From: Aradus depressus
Lineage: Eukaryota > Arthropoda > Insecta > Hemiptera > Aradidae
Direction of reading: 5' to 3'
Assembly: GCA_963662175.1 (NCBI GenBank)
Contig: OY759214.1
Coordinates: forward strand, 9,424,001-9,488,000
Length of the DNA: 64,000 bases
The number at the start of each line of letters is the position of its first letter. The stretch's first letter is position 1. The translations under genes and the position numbers were made by a program. Below, in pieces: positions 11,791 to 24,340 of the stretch. The notes under the pieces are model-generated. The model searched no databases. It was given only the letters and a program-made list of their open reading frames with translations, and was not told the DNA's origin.

Positions 11791-14043
11791 CCTAGGTAGC
11801 TAAAATTTCACTTGAGCACGTCGTCCTTCGGATGGGACTTTCCCGATATATCTAAATCTGTCTATCAGTTTTAGCAAATATTAAATCTATAAACCGTTAA
11901 AAAGCAGGAAGTTTGAAGAATGGTATTTAGCCCGACTTTTTTCGAAAAACATTTTTATTTCGATTTTTGTGTAGGATTCTGATATCCCGGTTGTTCATCA
12001 GTTGTAACAAATATTAAATCTAAAAACCGTTTAAAAGCTAGACAATTGAAGAATGGAGTCTACCGAGCTCAGGATCGCCATTTAGAAATCTAGCCAAGTC
12101 ACTTAGCTCAGATGTTTTAATCGGAAAGATAAAAATAAATTTGAGCACGTCGTCCTTCGGATTGGGCTTTAAGCTATGATCGTGGGTCTTTTCATATGTC
12201 AGGTACTCGATAATGAGTCGTATTTTATGTATCTAAACCTGGGTAGTTGAAATTTCATTTACGTTAAAAATAACTTGAGCACGTCGTCCTTCGGATTGGA
12301 CTTTAAGCTATGATCGAGGGCCTTTTCGTATGTCAGGTACTCGATAATGAGCCGTATGTTATGTATCTAAACCTGGGTAGGTGACATTTCATTTCGGTTA
12401 AAAATTACTTGAGCACGTCGTCCTTCGGATGGGACTTTCTCGATACATCTGAATCTTTCTTTGGTTGACCATCTTCGTTTCTGGATGCTGCCTATCTACC
12501 AACATAGCTGTATTAATTTGTTTTTCAGAAAATATGTCAAAACGGTAGCTCAAAGCCCGTTTATATATCATATTTCTTCCTTGATAATTTTAGTTGGAAC
12601 TAAACGGTAACTTATTTTATCATACATATGGAGTCTATCGAGCTCAGGATCGCCACTTAGAAATCTAGCCAAGGCATTTAGGTCAGATATTTTAATCGGG
12701 AAGATAAAAATAAATTTGAGCACGTCGTCCTTCGGGTTAGCCTTTTGGCTATGATCGAGGGCCTTTTTGTATGTCAGGTGCTCGATAATGAGTCCTATGT
12801 AATGTAACTAAACCTAGGTAGCTAAAATTTCACTTAGGTTCAAAAAACCTTGAGCACGTCGTCCTTCGGATGGGACTTTCCCGATATATCTAAATCTGTC
12901 TATCAGTTTTAGCAAATATTAAATCTATAAACCGTTAAAAAGCAGGAAGTTTGAAGAATGGTATTTAGCCCGACTTTTTTCGAAAAACATTTTTATTTCG
13001 ATTTTTGTGTAGGATTCTGATATCCCGGTTGTTCATCAGTTTTAACAAATATTAAATCTAAAAACCGTTTAAAAGCTAGACAATTGAAGAATGGAGTCTA
13101 CCGAGCTCAGGATCGCCATTTAGAAATCTAGCCAAGTCACTTAGCTCAGATGTTTTAATCGGAAAGATAAAAATAAATTTGAGCACGTCGTCCTTCGGAT
13201 TGGGCTTTAAGCTATGATCGTGGGTCTTTTCATATGTCAGGTACTCGATAATGAGTCGTATTTTATGTATCTAAACCTGGGTAGTTGAAATTTCATTTAC
13301 GTAAAAAATAACTTGAGCACGTCGTCCTTCGGATTGGACTTTAAGCTATGATCGAGGGCCTTTTCGTATGTCAGGTACTCGATAATGAGCCGTATGTTAT
13401 GTATCTAAACCTGGGTAGGTGACATTTCATTTCGGTTAAAAATTACTTGAGCACGTCGTCCTTCGGATGGGACTTTCTCGATACATCTGAATCTTTCTTT
13501 GGTTGACCATCTTCGTTTCTGGATGCTGCCTATCTACCAACATATCTGTATTAATTTGTTTTTCAGAAAATATGTCAAAAGGGTACCTCAAAGCCCACTT
13601 ATATTCCACATTTCTTCCTTGATAATTTTAGTCGGAACCAAAGGGTAACTTATTTTACCATACATATGGAGTCTATCGAGCTCAGGATCGCCACTTAGAA
13701 ATCTAGCCAAGGCATTTAGGTCAGATATTTTAATCGGGAAGATAAAAATAAATTTGAGCACGTCGTCCTTCGGATTAGACTTTAGGCTATGATCGAGGGC
13801 CTTTTTGTATGTCAGGTGCTCGATAATGAGTCCTATGTTATGTAACTAAACCTAGGTAGCTAAAATTTCACTTAGGTTCAAAAAACCTTGAGCACGTCGT
13901 CCTTCGGATGGGACTTTCCCGATATATCTAAATCTGTCTATCAGTTTTAACAAATATTAAATCTATGAACCGTTAAAAAGCAGGAAGTTTGAAGAATGGT
14001 ATTTAGCCCGACTTTTTTCGAAAAACATTCTTATTTTGATTTT
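11791..14043 (+). repeat. SINE-derived satellite, 1038-bp higher-order units
   Basis: The segment beginning CTTGAGCACGTCGTCCTTCG and continuing GATGGGACTTTCCCGATA recurs at 11811, 12849 and 13887, exactly 1038 bp apart. Each unit holds five copies of the TTGAGCACGTCGTCCTTCGG body. Successive body copies within a unit begin at 12141, 12275 and 12409, exactly 134 bp apart, and the unit ends with another 134-bp step (12716 to 12850). The body matches the SINE copies at 10410 and 63860 and continues with ATGTCAGGTACTCGATAATG. The third unit is interrupted by a LINE. Confidence 0.93.
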
Positions 14044-16746
14044 ATCTGTCATCACACCCCTCATCATCCTCCTCACAACACTTGTTTCAGAGCTCATTCC
14101 AAAACTATCAAAATGATTCACACAACACACACAAACAACAATCTAACACTCCTACTATGGAATGCCAATGGGCTGATCTCCCATAAAAACCAACTGGAAA
14201 TACTTCTAAATGACAAACGAACTGACATAGCACTAATTACTGAGACACACTTAACTTCCAAACTATACTTTCACATCACGGACTACGAAACATACAGAAC
14301 AGACCATCCTGACGGAACAGCACATGGCGGCAGTCTCATCCTCATACGTAACAGCATCCAGCACACCGTCATACCACAAACACCTACCATGTCACTTCAA
14401 TACACAGCCGTCTCTATTAATTGCAACTCCAACCCATTAACCATCTGTTCAGCTTACAGCCCACCCAACAAGGCACTGACACAACACGACATGACCACAT
14501 TCCTCCATGGCCTGGGTCCACGATTCATAGCTGGTGGCGATCTGAACGCCAAACATGTGCATTTTGGGTGTCGCACGACCAACACTAGAGGACGGCGACT
14601 ACTTGGACTACTAAATTCTTCCAGTTACGACATCATAGCCCCAAGACAACCCACTTATTGGCCCACATCCATCGCTAAATCCCCTGACTTACTCGACTAT
14701 TTTATTACATCCCATATAAACGCATCTCATACTTACGTGACTGCCTTAGACGACTTATCATCAGACCACTCCCCAGTTTTACTTGAACTAGCCTCCAAAC
14801 CCCTGGCCCGGCCTCAGAGGCCATCATTAATAACAGGACCAATAAACTGGGACTGTTTCAGAGAAGAACTGGACGACAAAATAAACTTAAACAATACCAT
14901 ACGGACACAAGACGAACTTGACGACGCAGCAGGTAACTTCACATTGTGGATTCAAGAAGCTGTGACAAAATCGTGCCGACCACCCAGACCAAGACGCTCA
15001 CACAACAACATATCCCTCCCACCACACATCCTGCAGATGATAAGAGAGAAAAGAGCTGCCAGGTCTCGATGGCAAAGATCGAGGTACCCTTCCGACAGAC
15101 AGACATACAATCAACTCCGGCGAACCCTCTCTACAGAACTTTCCAAACTGAAACAAGACAGACATGAGACATATATCTCGACTCTGGCGGCTCGAGATAA
15201 CTCACTTTGGACAGCGACGAAACGGCTTCTTGGCAATGCACGGGTATCACACCCCCTTCGGCGGAGTGATGGGGCCTGGACTAGGTCAGACCAGGAGAAG
15301 GCAGACCTCTACGCTGATTATCTTTCCAAAGTATTCACTCCCCACGAGGACATAGGAGACGACCAACATACAGACCAAGTACTGACAGCACTTACTACCC
15401 CCCTCCAACTAACTCTCCCCCCAAAGGCATTCAGTCCTAATGAAGTTGAACTGACAATTAAAAAACTCCCCTTACGGAAATCTCCAGGTCATGATCTGAT
15501 AACCGCTGAGATACTACGACAGCTACCGAGAAAAGGACTAATTTACTTGACGAATTTTACTATCCCCTTGTCTGGAAGATATCAGTAGTCAGGATGATTC
15601 TTAAGCCAGGGAAAACCCCAGACCAGGCCTCGTCATACCGTCCTATAAGCCTGCTTCCTGTGATATCCAAACCACTAGAGAGACTTCTACTGGACAGACT
15701 AACCTACATCACTGCACAAGACAACCTTCTCCCAGACCATCAATTTGGCTTTCGACAAAGGCATTCGACAATACACCAGTGCCATCGTTTGGTCGATTAC
15801 ATCGCCACCAGCTTTGAAAGAAAAGAGTTTTGCACAGGCGTATTTCTGGACATTGAAAAAGCGTTTGATCGTGTCTGGCACCCAGGCCTGCTCTACACAC
15901 TTAAATCTCACCTTCCTCACACATATTATTTAATACTTAAGACATTCCTAGAGAACAGAAACTTTAGGGTATCTGAGGGATCTTCCTCATCACATTTTTT
16001 GGAAGTCAAAGCTGGAGTCCCCCAAGGAAGTTCCCTCAGTCCCCTACTCTTCTCAATCTACACAGCACACATTCCACAACACGACAACACACTACTCGCT
16101 ACATACGCAGACGACACAGCCATTCTCTCAACGCACTCAGACCCAACACAAGCAAGCTCACACTTACAGGAACATTTACACCAGCTAACAGATTGGGCCA
16201 ACAAATGGAGACTAAAAATTAATAGAGACAAATCTCTGCAAACCACATTTACTCTCAAACACAACACTTGTCCACCAGTATACATTGACAACCAGCCCAT
16301 TCCTGCATCAGACACTGTCCGATATCTAGGACTTCATTTAGACAGACGTTTAACTTGGACAACTCATTTCAGACTGAAACGCACAGACCTCAAAAGACGA
16401 TTTGGACGACTGAAATCAATCATCGGACGACGATCGACATTATCGCTTGAAAACAAACTTCACATTTACAACACTATACTAAAACCCATCTGGACTTACG
16501 GAATCGAGATATGGGGATCAGCCAAAAAATCAAACATACAACGCCTTCAGTCATTACAATCCATCATACTACGCCACATTGCCAATGCCCCATTTTACGT
16601 TTCCAACCTCACATTACATAATGACCTCAACATCCCATTTATACCTTCTGTTATCAAGACACGATATCAAAATTTTCACGACAAACTCCATCATCACGCC
16701 AATCCACTTATTCTCCAATTATCCACGAACACTCTCCCCACAAATC
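14044..16746 (+). mobile_element. Jockey-like LINE, truncated at both ends, inside the satellite
   Basis: Satellite homology stops at about 14043 and resumes at about 16747. Between them lies a LINE fragment with endonuclease and RT but no gag-like ORF, no 3' UTR and no poly-A. The array stops at unit offset about 155 and resumes at offset about 301, so about 146 bp of satellite is missing and no target-site duplication can be made. Composition changes sharply: C-rich and codon-like in the insert, AT-rich in the satellite. Confidence 0.85.
14112..16743 (+). pseudogene. LINE ORF2 (endonuclease + reverse transcriptase), Jockey-like, broken
   Basis: The likely ORF2 start is the ATG at 14112 (MIHTTHT). 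The APE-type endonuclease shows LLWNANG, ITETH, GGDLNAKH, PDLLDYF and SSDHSPVLL. The first frame ends at 15588 after LRKSPGHDLITAEILRQLP. A short deletion and frameshift near 15555-15590 remove the segment before the next RT block. RT resumes at 15594: LKPGK, SYRPISLLPVISKPLERLLL, FGFRQRHST, FLDIEKAFDRVW, GVPQGSSLSPLLF and the catalytic YADD, then the thumb region YLGLHLDRRLTW. There is no RNase H, as in the Jockey clade. The last codons (after TNQ) run into satellite, so the true C-terminus is lost. Non-functional. Confidence 0.88.
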
Positions 16747-19700
16747 AGCCAAGTCACTTAGGTCAGATGTTTTAATCGGGAAGATAAAAATAAATTTGAG
16801 CACGTCGTCCTTCGGATTGGACTTTAAGCTATGATCGAGGGCCTTTTCGTATGTCAGGTACTCGATAATGAGCCGTATGTTATGTATCTAAACCTGGGTA
16901 GGTGACATTTCATTTCGGTTAAAAATTACTTGAGCACGTCGTCCTTCGGATGGGACTTTCTCGATACTTCTGAATCTTTCTTTGGTTGACCATCTTCGTT
17001 TCTGGATGCTGCCTATCTACCAACATAGCTGTATTAATTTGTTTTTCAGAAAATATGTCAAAACGGTACCTCAAAGCCCACTTATATTCCACATTTCTTC
17101 CTTGATAATTTTAGTTGGAACCAAACGGTAACTTATTTTATCATACATATGGAGTCTATCGAGCTCAGGATCGCCATTTAGAAATCTAGCCAAGTCACTT
17201 AGCTCAGATGTTTTAATCGGAAAGATAAAAATAAATTTGAGCACGTCGTCCTTCGGATTGGGCTTTAAGCTATGATCGTGGGTCTTTTCGTATGTCAGGT
17301 ACTCGATAATGAGTCGTATGTTATGTATCTAAACCTGGGTAGTTGAAATTTCATTTACGTTAAAAATAACTTGAGCACGTCGTCTTTCGGATGGGACTTT
17401 CCCGATATATCTGAATCTGTCTATCAGTTTTAACAAATATTAAATCTAAAAACCGTTAAAAAGCAAGAAAATTGAAGAATGGTATTCAGCCCGACTTTTT
17501 TTGCTAAACATTTTTATTTCGATTTTTGTGTAGGATTAAGATACCGGGTTGTTCACAAGTTTCAACAAATATTAAATCTAAAAACCGTTTAAAAGCAAGA
17601 AATTTGAAGAATGGAGTTTACCGAGCTCAGGATCGCCATTTAGAAATCTAGCCAAGTCACTTAGGTCAGATGTTTTAATCGGGAAGATAAAAATAAATTT
17701 GAGCACGTCGTCCTTCGGATTGGACTTTAAGCTATGATCGAGGGCCTTTTCGTATGTAAGGTACTCGATAATGAGCCGTATGTTATGTATCTAAACCTGG
17801 GTAGGTTACATTTCATTTCGGTTAAAAATTAATTGAGCACGTCTTCCTTCGGATAGGACTTTCTCGATAGATCTGAATCTTTCTTTGGTTGACCATCTTC
17901 GTTTCTGGATGCTGCCTATCTACCAACATAACTGTATTAATTTGTTTTTCAGAAAATATGTCAAAACGGTAGCTCAAAGCCCGTTTATATATCATATTTC
18001 TTCCTTGATAATTTTAGTTAGAACCAAACGGTAACTTATTTTATCTTACATATGGAGTCTATCGAGCTCAGGATCGCCACTTAGAAATCTAGCCAAGGCA
18101 TTTAGGTCAGATATTTTAATCGGGAAGATAAAAATAAATTTGAGCACGTCGTCCTTCGGATTAGCCTTTTGGCTATGATCGAGGGCCTTTTTGTATGTCA
18201 GCTACTGGATAATGAGTCGTATGTTATGTATCTGAACCTGGGTAGCTGAAATTTCATATAGGTTAAAAATAACCTTGAGCACGTCGTCTTTCGGATGGGA
18301 CTTTCCCGATATATCTGAATCTGTCTATCAGTTTTAACAAATATTAAATCTAAAAACCGTTAAAAAGCAAGAAAATTAAAGACTGGTATTTAGCCCGACT
18401 TTTTTGGCTAAACATTTTTATTTCGATTTTTGTGTAGGATTCAGATACCCGGTTGTTCACAAGTTTTAACAAATATAAAATCTAAAAACCGTTTAAAAGC
18501 AAAAAATTTGAAGAATGGAGTTTACCGAGCTCAGGATCGCCATTTAGAAATCTAGCCAAGTCACTTAAGTCAGATGTTTTAATCGGGAAGATAAAAATAA
18601 ATTTGTGCACGTCGTCCTTCGGATTGGACTTTAAGCTATGATCGAGGGCCTTTTCGTATGTCAGGTACTCGATAATGAGCCGTATGTTATGTATCTAAAC
18701 CTGGGTAGGTTACATTTCAATTCGGTTAAAAATTACTTGAGCACGTCGTCCTTCGGTTGGGACTTTCTCGATACATCTGAATCTTTCTTTGGTTGACCAT
18801 CTTCGTTTCTGGATGCTGCCTATCTACCAACATAGCTGTATTGATTTGTTTTTCAGAAAATATGTCAAAACGGTAGCTCAAAGCCCGTTTATATATCATA
18901 TTTCTTCCTTGATAATTTTAGTTGGAACCAAACGGTAACTTATTTTATCTTACATATGGAGTCTATCGAGCTCAGGATCGCCACTTAGAAATCTAGCCAA
19001 GGCATTTAGGTCAGATATTTTAATCGGTAAGATAAAAATAAAATTGAGCACGTCGTCTTTCGGATTAGCCTTTTGGCTATGATCGAGTGTCTTTGTGTAT
19101 GCCAGGTGCTCGATAATGAGTCGTATGTTATGTATCTAAACCTGGGTAGCTGAAATTTCACATAGGTTAAAAATAATCTTGAGCACGTCGTCTTTCGGAT
19201 GGAACTTTCCCGATATATCTGAATCTGTCTATCAGTTTTAACAAATATTAAATCTAAAAACCGTTAAAAAGCAAGGAAATTGAAGAATGGTATTTAGCCC
19301 GACTTTTATGCTAAAAATTTTTATTTCGATTTTTGTGTTGGATTCAGATACCCGGTTGTTCACCAGTTTTAACAAATATTAAATCTAAAAACCGTTTAAA
19401 AGCTAGACGTTTGAAGAATGGAGTCTACCGAGCTCAGGATCGCCATTTAGAAATCTAGCCAAGTCACTTAGCTCAGATGTTTTAATCGGAAAGATAAAAA
19501 TAAATTTGAGCACGTCGTCCTTCGGGTTGGGCTTTAAGCTATGATCGTGGGTCTTTTCGTATGTCAGGTACTCGATAATGAGTCATATGTTATGTATCTA
19601 AACCTGGGTAGTTGAAATTTCATTTACGTTAAAAATAACTTGAGCACGTCGTCCTTCGGATTAGACTTTAGGCTATGATCGAGGGCCTTTTTGTATGTCA

Positions 19701-19925
19701 GGTGCTCGATAATGAGTCCTATGTTATGTAACTAAACCTAGGTAGCTAAAATTTCACTTAGGTTCAAAAAACCTTGAGCACGTCGTCCTTCGGATGGGAC
19801 TTTCCCGATACATCTGAATCTTTCTTTGGTTGACCATCTACGTTTCTGGATGCTGCCTATCTACCAACATAGCTGTATTAATTTGTTTTTCAGAAAATAT
19901 ATCAAAACGGTACCTCAAACCCCAC
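16747..19925 (+). repeat. SINE-derived satellite, 904-bp higher-order units
   Basis: The same marker segment (CTTGAGCACGTCGTCTTTCG) occurs at 17370, 18274 and 19178, exactly 904 bp apart. 904 is 1038 minus 134, one body subrepeat, so this array differs from the left one by clean loss (or gain) of a single subrepeat. The right-hand end near 19630-19925 reverts to segments seen in the 1038-bp type, showing mixing of variants. The array is cut at 19925 by the next LINE. Confidence 0.92.
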
Positions 19926-20024
19926 TCTTAACAACAACACACTTTATTTGGACCAGAACATCTTGGTTCTTCACACAAAGTATAAAATGGAAAATATAAA
20001 ATGAAATTAATTAATAATAATGTC

Positions 20025-22721
20025 TTAGTATAATCTTGGTTTGAGCCTTCTGTGGAGAGTAGGCTGGCCAAGATTGTAGTGGGCTGCTCCAGAACACAGG
20101 CCTAGTCTTCCGTGGTAGTTATCTACTAAGGACCTTAAATAGGCTGCGACCCGAGGAACTCCCAGTTCCTCATGGAGTTGGCTGTTTCGGATAAACCATG
20201 GTGCATTCAGAGACACCCGGAGAATTTTGTTCTGAAATGTTTGTAGTCGTGTTGTGAGTGAAGGACTGGCGCCATGCCATATTGGACAGGCGTATGTTAA
20301 CAATGGGAGAAGTAACGCTTTGTACAGGAGCAGTGTGCAAGAGTGTTTGAGGGGTGTGTTGCTGATAATGAGTGGATAGAGATGTTTTAAACGGGTGTAT
20401 GCTTGTGTACGTTTTGTGTTGATGTGAAGTTTCCATGTGAGCCGTGTGTCTAAGAATACACCAAGGTACCGGACAGCCTGATCTTTAGGGTTCCATGGAA
20501 TGGGAAGTCCGTCAACCCGCAGCCTACTCTGGTCCTCTGTAAAAAATCGGCGAAGGGCAAAAATCTTCGCTTCTGTTTTACTGGCGTTCAACTGAAGCTT
20601 CCATCGAGCGAACCAGCTGGAGACGTGCTTGAGAGAAGTTTGTAACATGTCAACTGCTGTCTGGAGGTCTTCATGTTGACACATAAGTAGTGTGTCGTCT
20701 GCGTATAGTGCTAGAGTGGTATTACATGGCTCGGGGATGTCGCAGCAGTATAAGCTGAAGAGGAGGGGACTGAGGATAGCTCCCTGTGGCACTCCCGCCA
20801 GAATACTACGCTTGGAGCTGAGGATGTTGTTGACCCGCACTTAAAACGTCCTGTTCTCCAAAAAGGAATCAACGATCTTTTCCAAGTACTGTGGAGCCCA
20901 TGTCTTCCTCAGATTATAGCGGAGACCTTCATGCCACACCGAGTCGTACGCGGAAGCTACATCTAAGAAGACGGAGGTTGTATATGTCTTTTGTTCGAAA
21001 CCATTCACAATCTTTTCCGAGACCGTCTGTAGCTGGTGCACAGATGAATGATTATGTTTGAAACCAAACTGGTGAGCTGGAACAATTCCTGCGCTTTCCA
21101 GGTGAGAACCCAGTCTTCTCAATATTAGTCGTTCGAAGATCTTCGACAACGAGTTCCGAAGGCTTATAGGCCGATAGCTGCCCGGCTCTTGCTTGGACTT
21201 ACCATGTTTATGGAAGACGATTACAACCGCGTTTTTCCAATTTCGAGGAAAATAGCTGCATCGCAGGCATGCGTTGAACTGACCGGTTAGAAAGGCTATA
21301 CTCTTGGGTGGCAGCTTCTTCAGCACTATGTTCGGAATGAGATCCTCACCGGGGGCCTTGTTGTTTGCTAAGTTTGTTATTAATGTTGTGATTTCTGAGG
21401 GAGTGGTGAACTTGATGAAATTTTCAACAGTTTGTGTCGGTATGGATAGATATGTGTGTACTGTGGTGTTCATGTCTGTGTTAGCAGTGTCGTGTGTGCG
21501 GTACTTTTGTTCGAGGTGTGTTGCCAGGATTTCGCATTTGTCTTCGTCGCTCGTTACTGTGTGATGTCCGTCTGTCAGTGGGGGCAAGGATGTGTTTTGT
21601 CTCAAAATTCGTCGGGTTTCTTTCCAGAGACTACTATCGCCGGAGGTCATGTCGGTCAAGTAAGCCCTGTACTAACAAATTCTGTGGTTGTCGAGCTCCC
21701 ATCTCACCCGTCGTGTCAAGCGATTGAGGTCTCTTTTATCTACATCACTTCTTGTTCTTTGCCAGCGTTTGCGAGACGTGTTTTTTTCGTGAATTAGTGC
21801 TAGGATTTGATTGGGAATGGAGTCATGTATATGTGGTCTTCTGTCTTTGAAGTGGTGATATGTAGCATTGTGAACAGATGTGTAAACAGTTTGTGTGAAT
21901 GTCTGTATTGTCCAGTCTATGTCGTCTGTGTGATTGTAGTAGATTGGAATTTCAAGAGTTTGATCCATTTCCCATTGAAAAGTTTTCCAATCAATTTTTC
22001 CTGTTATAAGTCGTGGAAGCGGTTCGGTGTAGTGTTTGTGTGCTGTGAATGTGTTAAGGACGGGTACGTGGTCTGAATCGAGTTCTGTTAGTGTCTTGTG
22101 ATATATTGGGAATGTGAAATTTTTTATAAGTGTGATGTCTAGGATATCTGGATGATATCTGTGTTGTGACGGGTAGAAGGTTGGTTCGTCTGGGGCTGAG
22201 ACCTGAACACCGAGGTTGTTTGTGGCCGACAAAAGCCTGACCCCATTGTTATTGGTTCTTCTGCAGCCCCAGATTGTGTGCTTGCTATTGAGGTCCCCGA
22301 AAAGTGCAGTCGCGTCTCCTGTAAAAATGTGTTCTAGGTCTGTCTGTTTTATTCTTAAGTTTGGTCGTTGGTATCCCGAGATGATGTTGAGTTGTCTGTT
22401 GTTGGTGAGTGTCAGTTGAATCCCGACAGCCTCCAGATGCTTCAGTTCAGGAAGAAGTAGATGGGAATGCTTTATTTTTTTCTTCACACAAACAGCTACT
22501 CCTCCAGAGACTATTCGGGTTTGTCTGTCTCGTCTGTATGTCACGTATCCTGTCAGTCTGAATGTGTCTGTCGCTTTGAAGTGTGTTTCTGTTAGGCAAA
22601 CTATGTCTAGGTTGTATCGTGTTAGGAGGTTACTGAAAGACTGTTGCTTTGCTTTCAACCCATTCGCGTTCCAATTTAGGATTGTTAAATTTTGATCAAC
22701 TGTGGAATTAGGGCTGACCAT
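20025..22721 (-). pseudogene. LINE ORF2 (endonuclease + reverse transcriptase), Jockey-like, nearly intact
   Basis: The endonuclease runs from 22721 to about 21950 with ILNWNANG, CLTETHFKA, FGDLNSKHTIWGC, PDILDITL and DSDHVPVL. A frameshift lies near 21660-21672. RT follows from 21659: NNKAPGEDLIPN, SYRPISLRNSLSKIFERLIL, FGFKHNHSS, FLDVASAYDSVWH. A single in-frame TAA (20843-20841) then interrupts it, and the same frame continues with AGVPQGAILSPLLF, the catalytic YADD and YLGVFLDTRLTWKLH, ending at 20025. No RNase H domain. With only one frameshift and one stop in ORF2 the copy is fairly young. Confidence 0.92.
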
Positions 22722-24044
22722 AATTGGAAGAAAGTATGTTATTGAGTATTGTGGAAATGAAGTATTTGATTTTGGGAATGAAAGGTTTAATTAAATTTAG
22801 TAGTATGTCAAATAGGTTTGATGAGGGGTCATGTTCGTTGAGGTTAGTTTGATGAGGGGTGCTTGCTGGTGTGTGGTGTCTGCTCCGGGTAAACCAAGGG
22901 TTTGATTTAGCTCCTGAGGGGATGTTTTGCTGTGACTGTGGAGGATTTTCTGAGACTGGTTGGGGAGTAAGTCTAGATGGATTTGCATTTGTTGTGTCAT
23001 GAATGTGGGTTGGTATGTGTTTTCTGTGTGTGATTCGTGATTGAAGTTTTAAGAAGGTTTCACAGCCTCTATAATTGGCGGGGTGGCTTCCACCACAGTT
23101 AGAGCACTTTGGGGACTCTTGGAGAGTACGTGATGGGCAAGCTGTGAAATGATGATCTCCTGCACACTTGACACATTTTGGGTCAAGGTGGCAGAAGTTC
23201 TTGCTATGTCCCACTTGCTGGCAATTCGTGCACTTCACAATGCGTTGAGACCTCTTTCGCGGTTCGACAGTCACTATAGTGTAAAAGAGACGAGATAATT
23301 GAAAAATCGCTTTCCCCTCCGGAGTATTCTGGAGCTCGACAGCACTCAGTGGAGTGGGGCCTTTGCCCTTGTCCAGTAGCCTTGTTACACTCTGGACTGG
23401 GTATGTCGGGGTTAGTTCGTCTTGGATTTCGGTTTCAGTCAGGGAGTATGGAACCCCTCGGATAACAACGGAAAGTTTCCTATCCTCGGGGTTCAGGAAA
23501 GTATAGTATTTTACGTCATTTGTTTGGTAAAATTTGGTCAGTTTCCTAAAGTCTTCAGATGTCATAAGGGATATTTTAATTTTTTTGTGGCATTGTTTTG
23601 TTTCGAAGGGAGATGTTGTGATACTTTTAATGTCTGTCAGTACTTTTTGAAAATCGTCGCTTCACAAAGAAAAATTGGGGGGATTTTAAGTTGTTTTTCG
23701 GTCTGTGGGGTGGTATCGTTAGTGTGTTGGTCGGTGATGAGTGCTGCGAGTGGAGCGAATGTGTTGTGCATGGGTATAGTGGAATGAATTGCGTACCTGT
23801 TCCGCTTGGGCTGGGTGTGGCTGGCCCCCGGTGAGGGCTCTCCGTCTAGCTGCATGGCTGACTCCGGGAGTGCTGGGAACTCCATGTCTTCTTCTGGGGG
23901 AAAGGATCTCTTCGGCTGGCTCACTAGTCGGGGTGAGTTCGACTGATCTGGGTTACCTGTATTGTTCAGTCGTGCTTTGAGGTTATCCGTGATTCCATTT
24001 TTCGTGTTGACCGGTTTTTCGGTCGAGTTGATGTTGGGCTTCAT
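22708..24044 (-). pseudogene. LINE ORF1 (gag-like, zinc knuckles), frameshifted
   Basis: ORF1 starts at the ATG at 24044 (MKPNINS). The first frame ends at 23637 after LKIPPIFLCEATIFKKY. The protein continues in another frame from about 23565 (EDFRKLTKFYQ) to 22708. The second part has the Jockey-type gag fold (VVIRGVPYSLTETEI), then three Cys/His knuckles: CTNCQQVGHSKNFC, CVKCAGDHHFTAC and CSNCGGSHPANYRGC. It ends just inside the ORF2 start, the usual Jockey overlap. Such proteins bind the element RNA. One frameshift separates the parts. Confidence 0.88.
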
Positions 24045-24244
24045 TCTCACTCGTAACTTGGGTGAAAAGTAAGTAATTTTGCTAACTTTTATGGGTATAA
24101 ATAATTTTTCAAATAATAAAAAGGTAAATTTTCTTGAGACAATTTGTTTACGTGTTTAAACAAACAAAAGTTCACAAAAACGTTAAATAAAACATTGAAT
24201 TAGCAAATTTCCTAGCATCCTTAAACGTTCTGCTCAACATAGGG

Positions 24245-24304
24245 TACGTGACATCACCCAACACTACATGACATCACCCAACACTACGTGACATCACCCA
24301 ACAC
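24245..24304 (-). repeat. Three tandem 20-bp repeats at the 5' end of the Jockey-like LINE
   Basis: TACGTGACATCACCCAACAC occurs three times in a row (24245, 24265, 24285), with one substitution in the middle copy. It lies about 25 bp inside the 5' end of the minus-strand LINE. LINE 5' UTRs often carry repeats with promoter function; a promoter role here is inferred only from position. Confidence 0.8.
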
Positions 24305-24340
24305 TCCTGCCAACTTCCTACTACCATCTCCAAAGCCCAC

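Larger units (their letters stand above)
19926..24330 (-). mobile_element. Jockey-like LINE, near full length, minus strand
   Basis: Flanked by CAAACCCCAC (19916-19925) and CAAAGCCCAC (24331-24340), a 10-bp target-site duplication with one mismatch, matching the intact satellite site CAAAGCCCAC. On the minus strand the order is 5' UTR, ORF1 (gag-like with zinc knuckles), ORF2 (endonuclease, RT), short 3' UTR. The 3' end has no long poly-A; it ends in a short GTT-repeat. Codon content is GC-richer than the satellite around it. Confidence 0.9.

Noticed and set aside
21304..24000. Several plus-strand ORFs of 60-120 codons across the minus-strand LINE
   Set aside because: They are antisense shadows of ORF1 and ORF2; the minus-strand frames hold the zinc knuckle, endonuclease and RT motifs.
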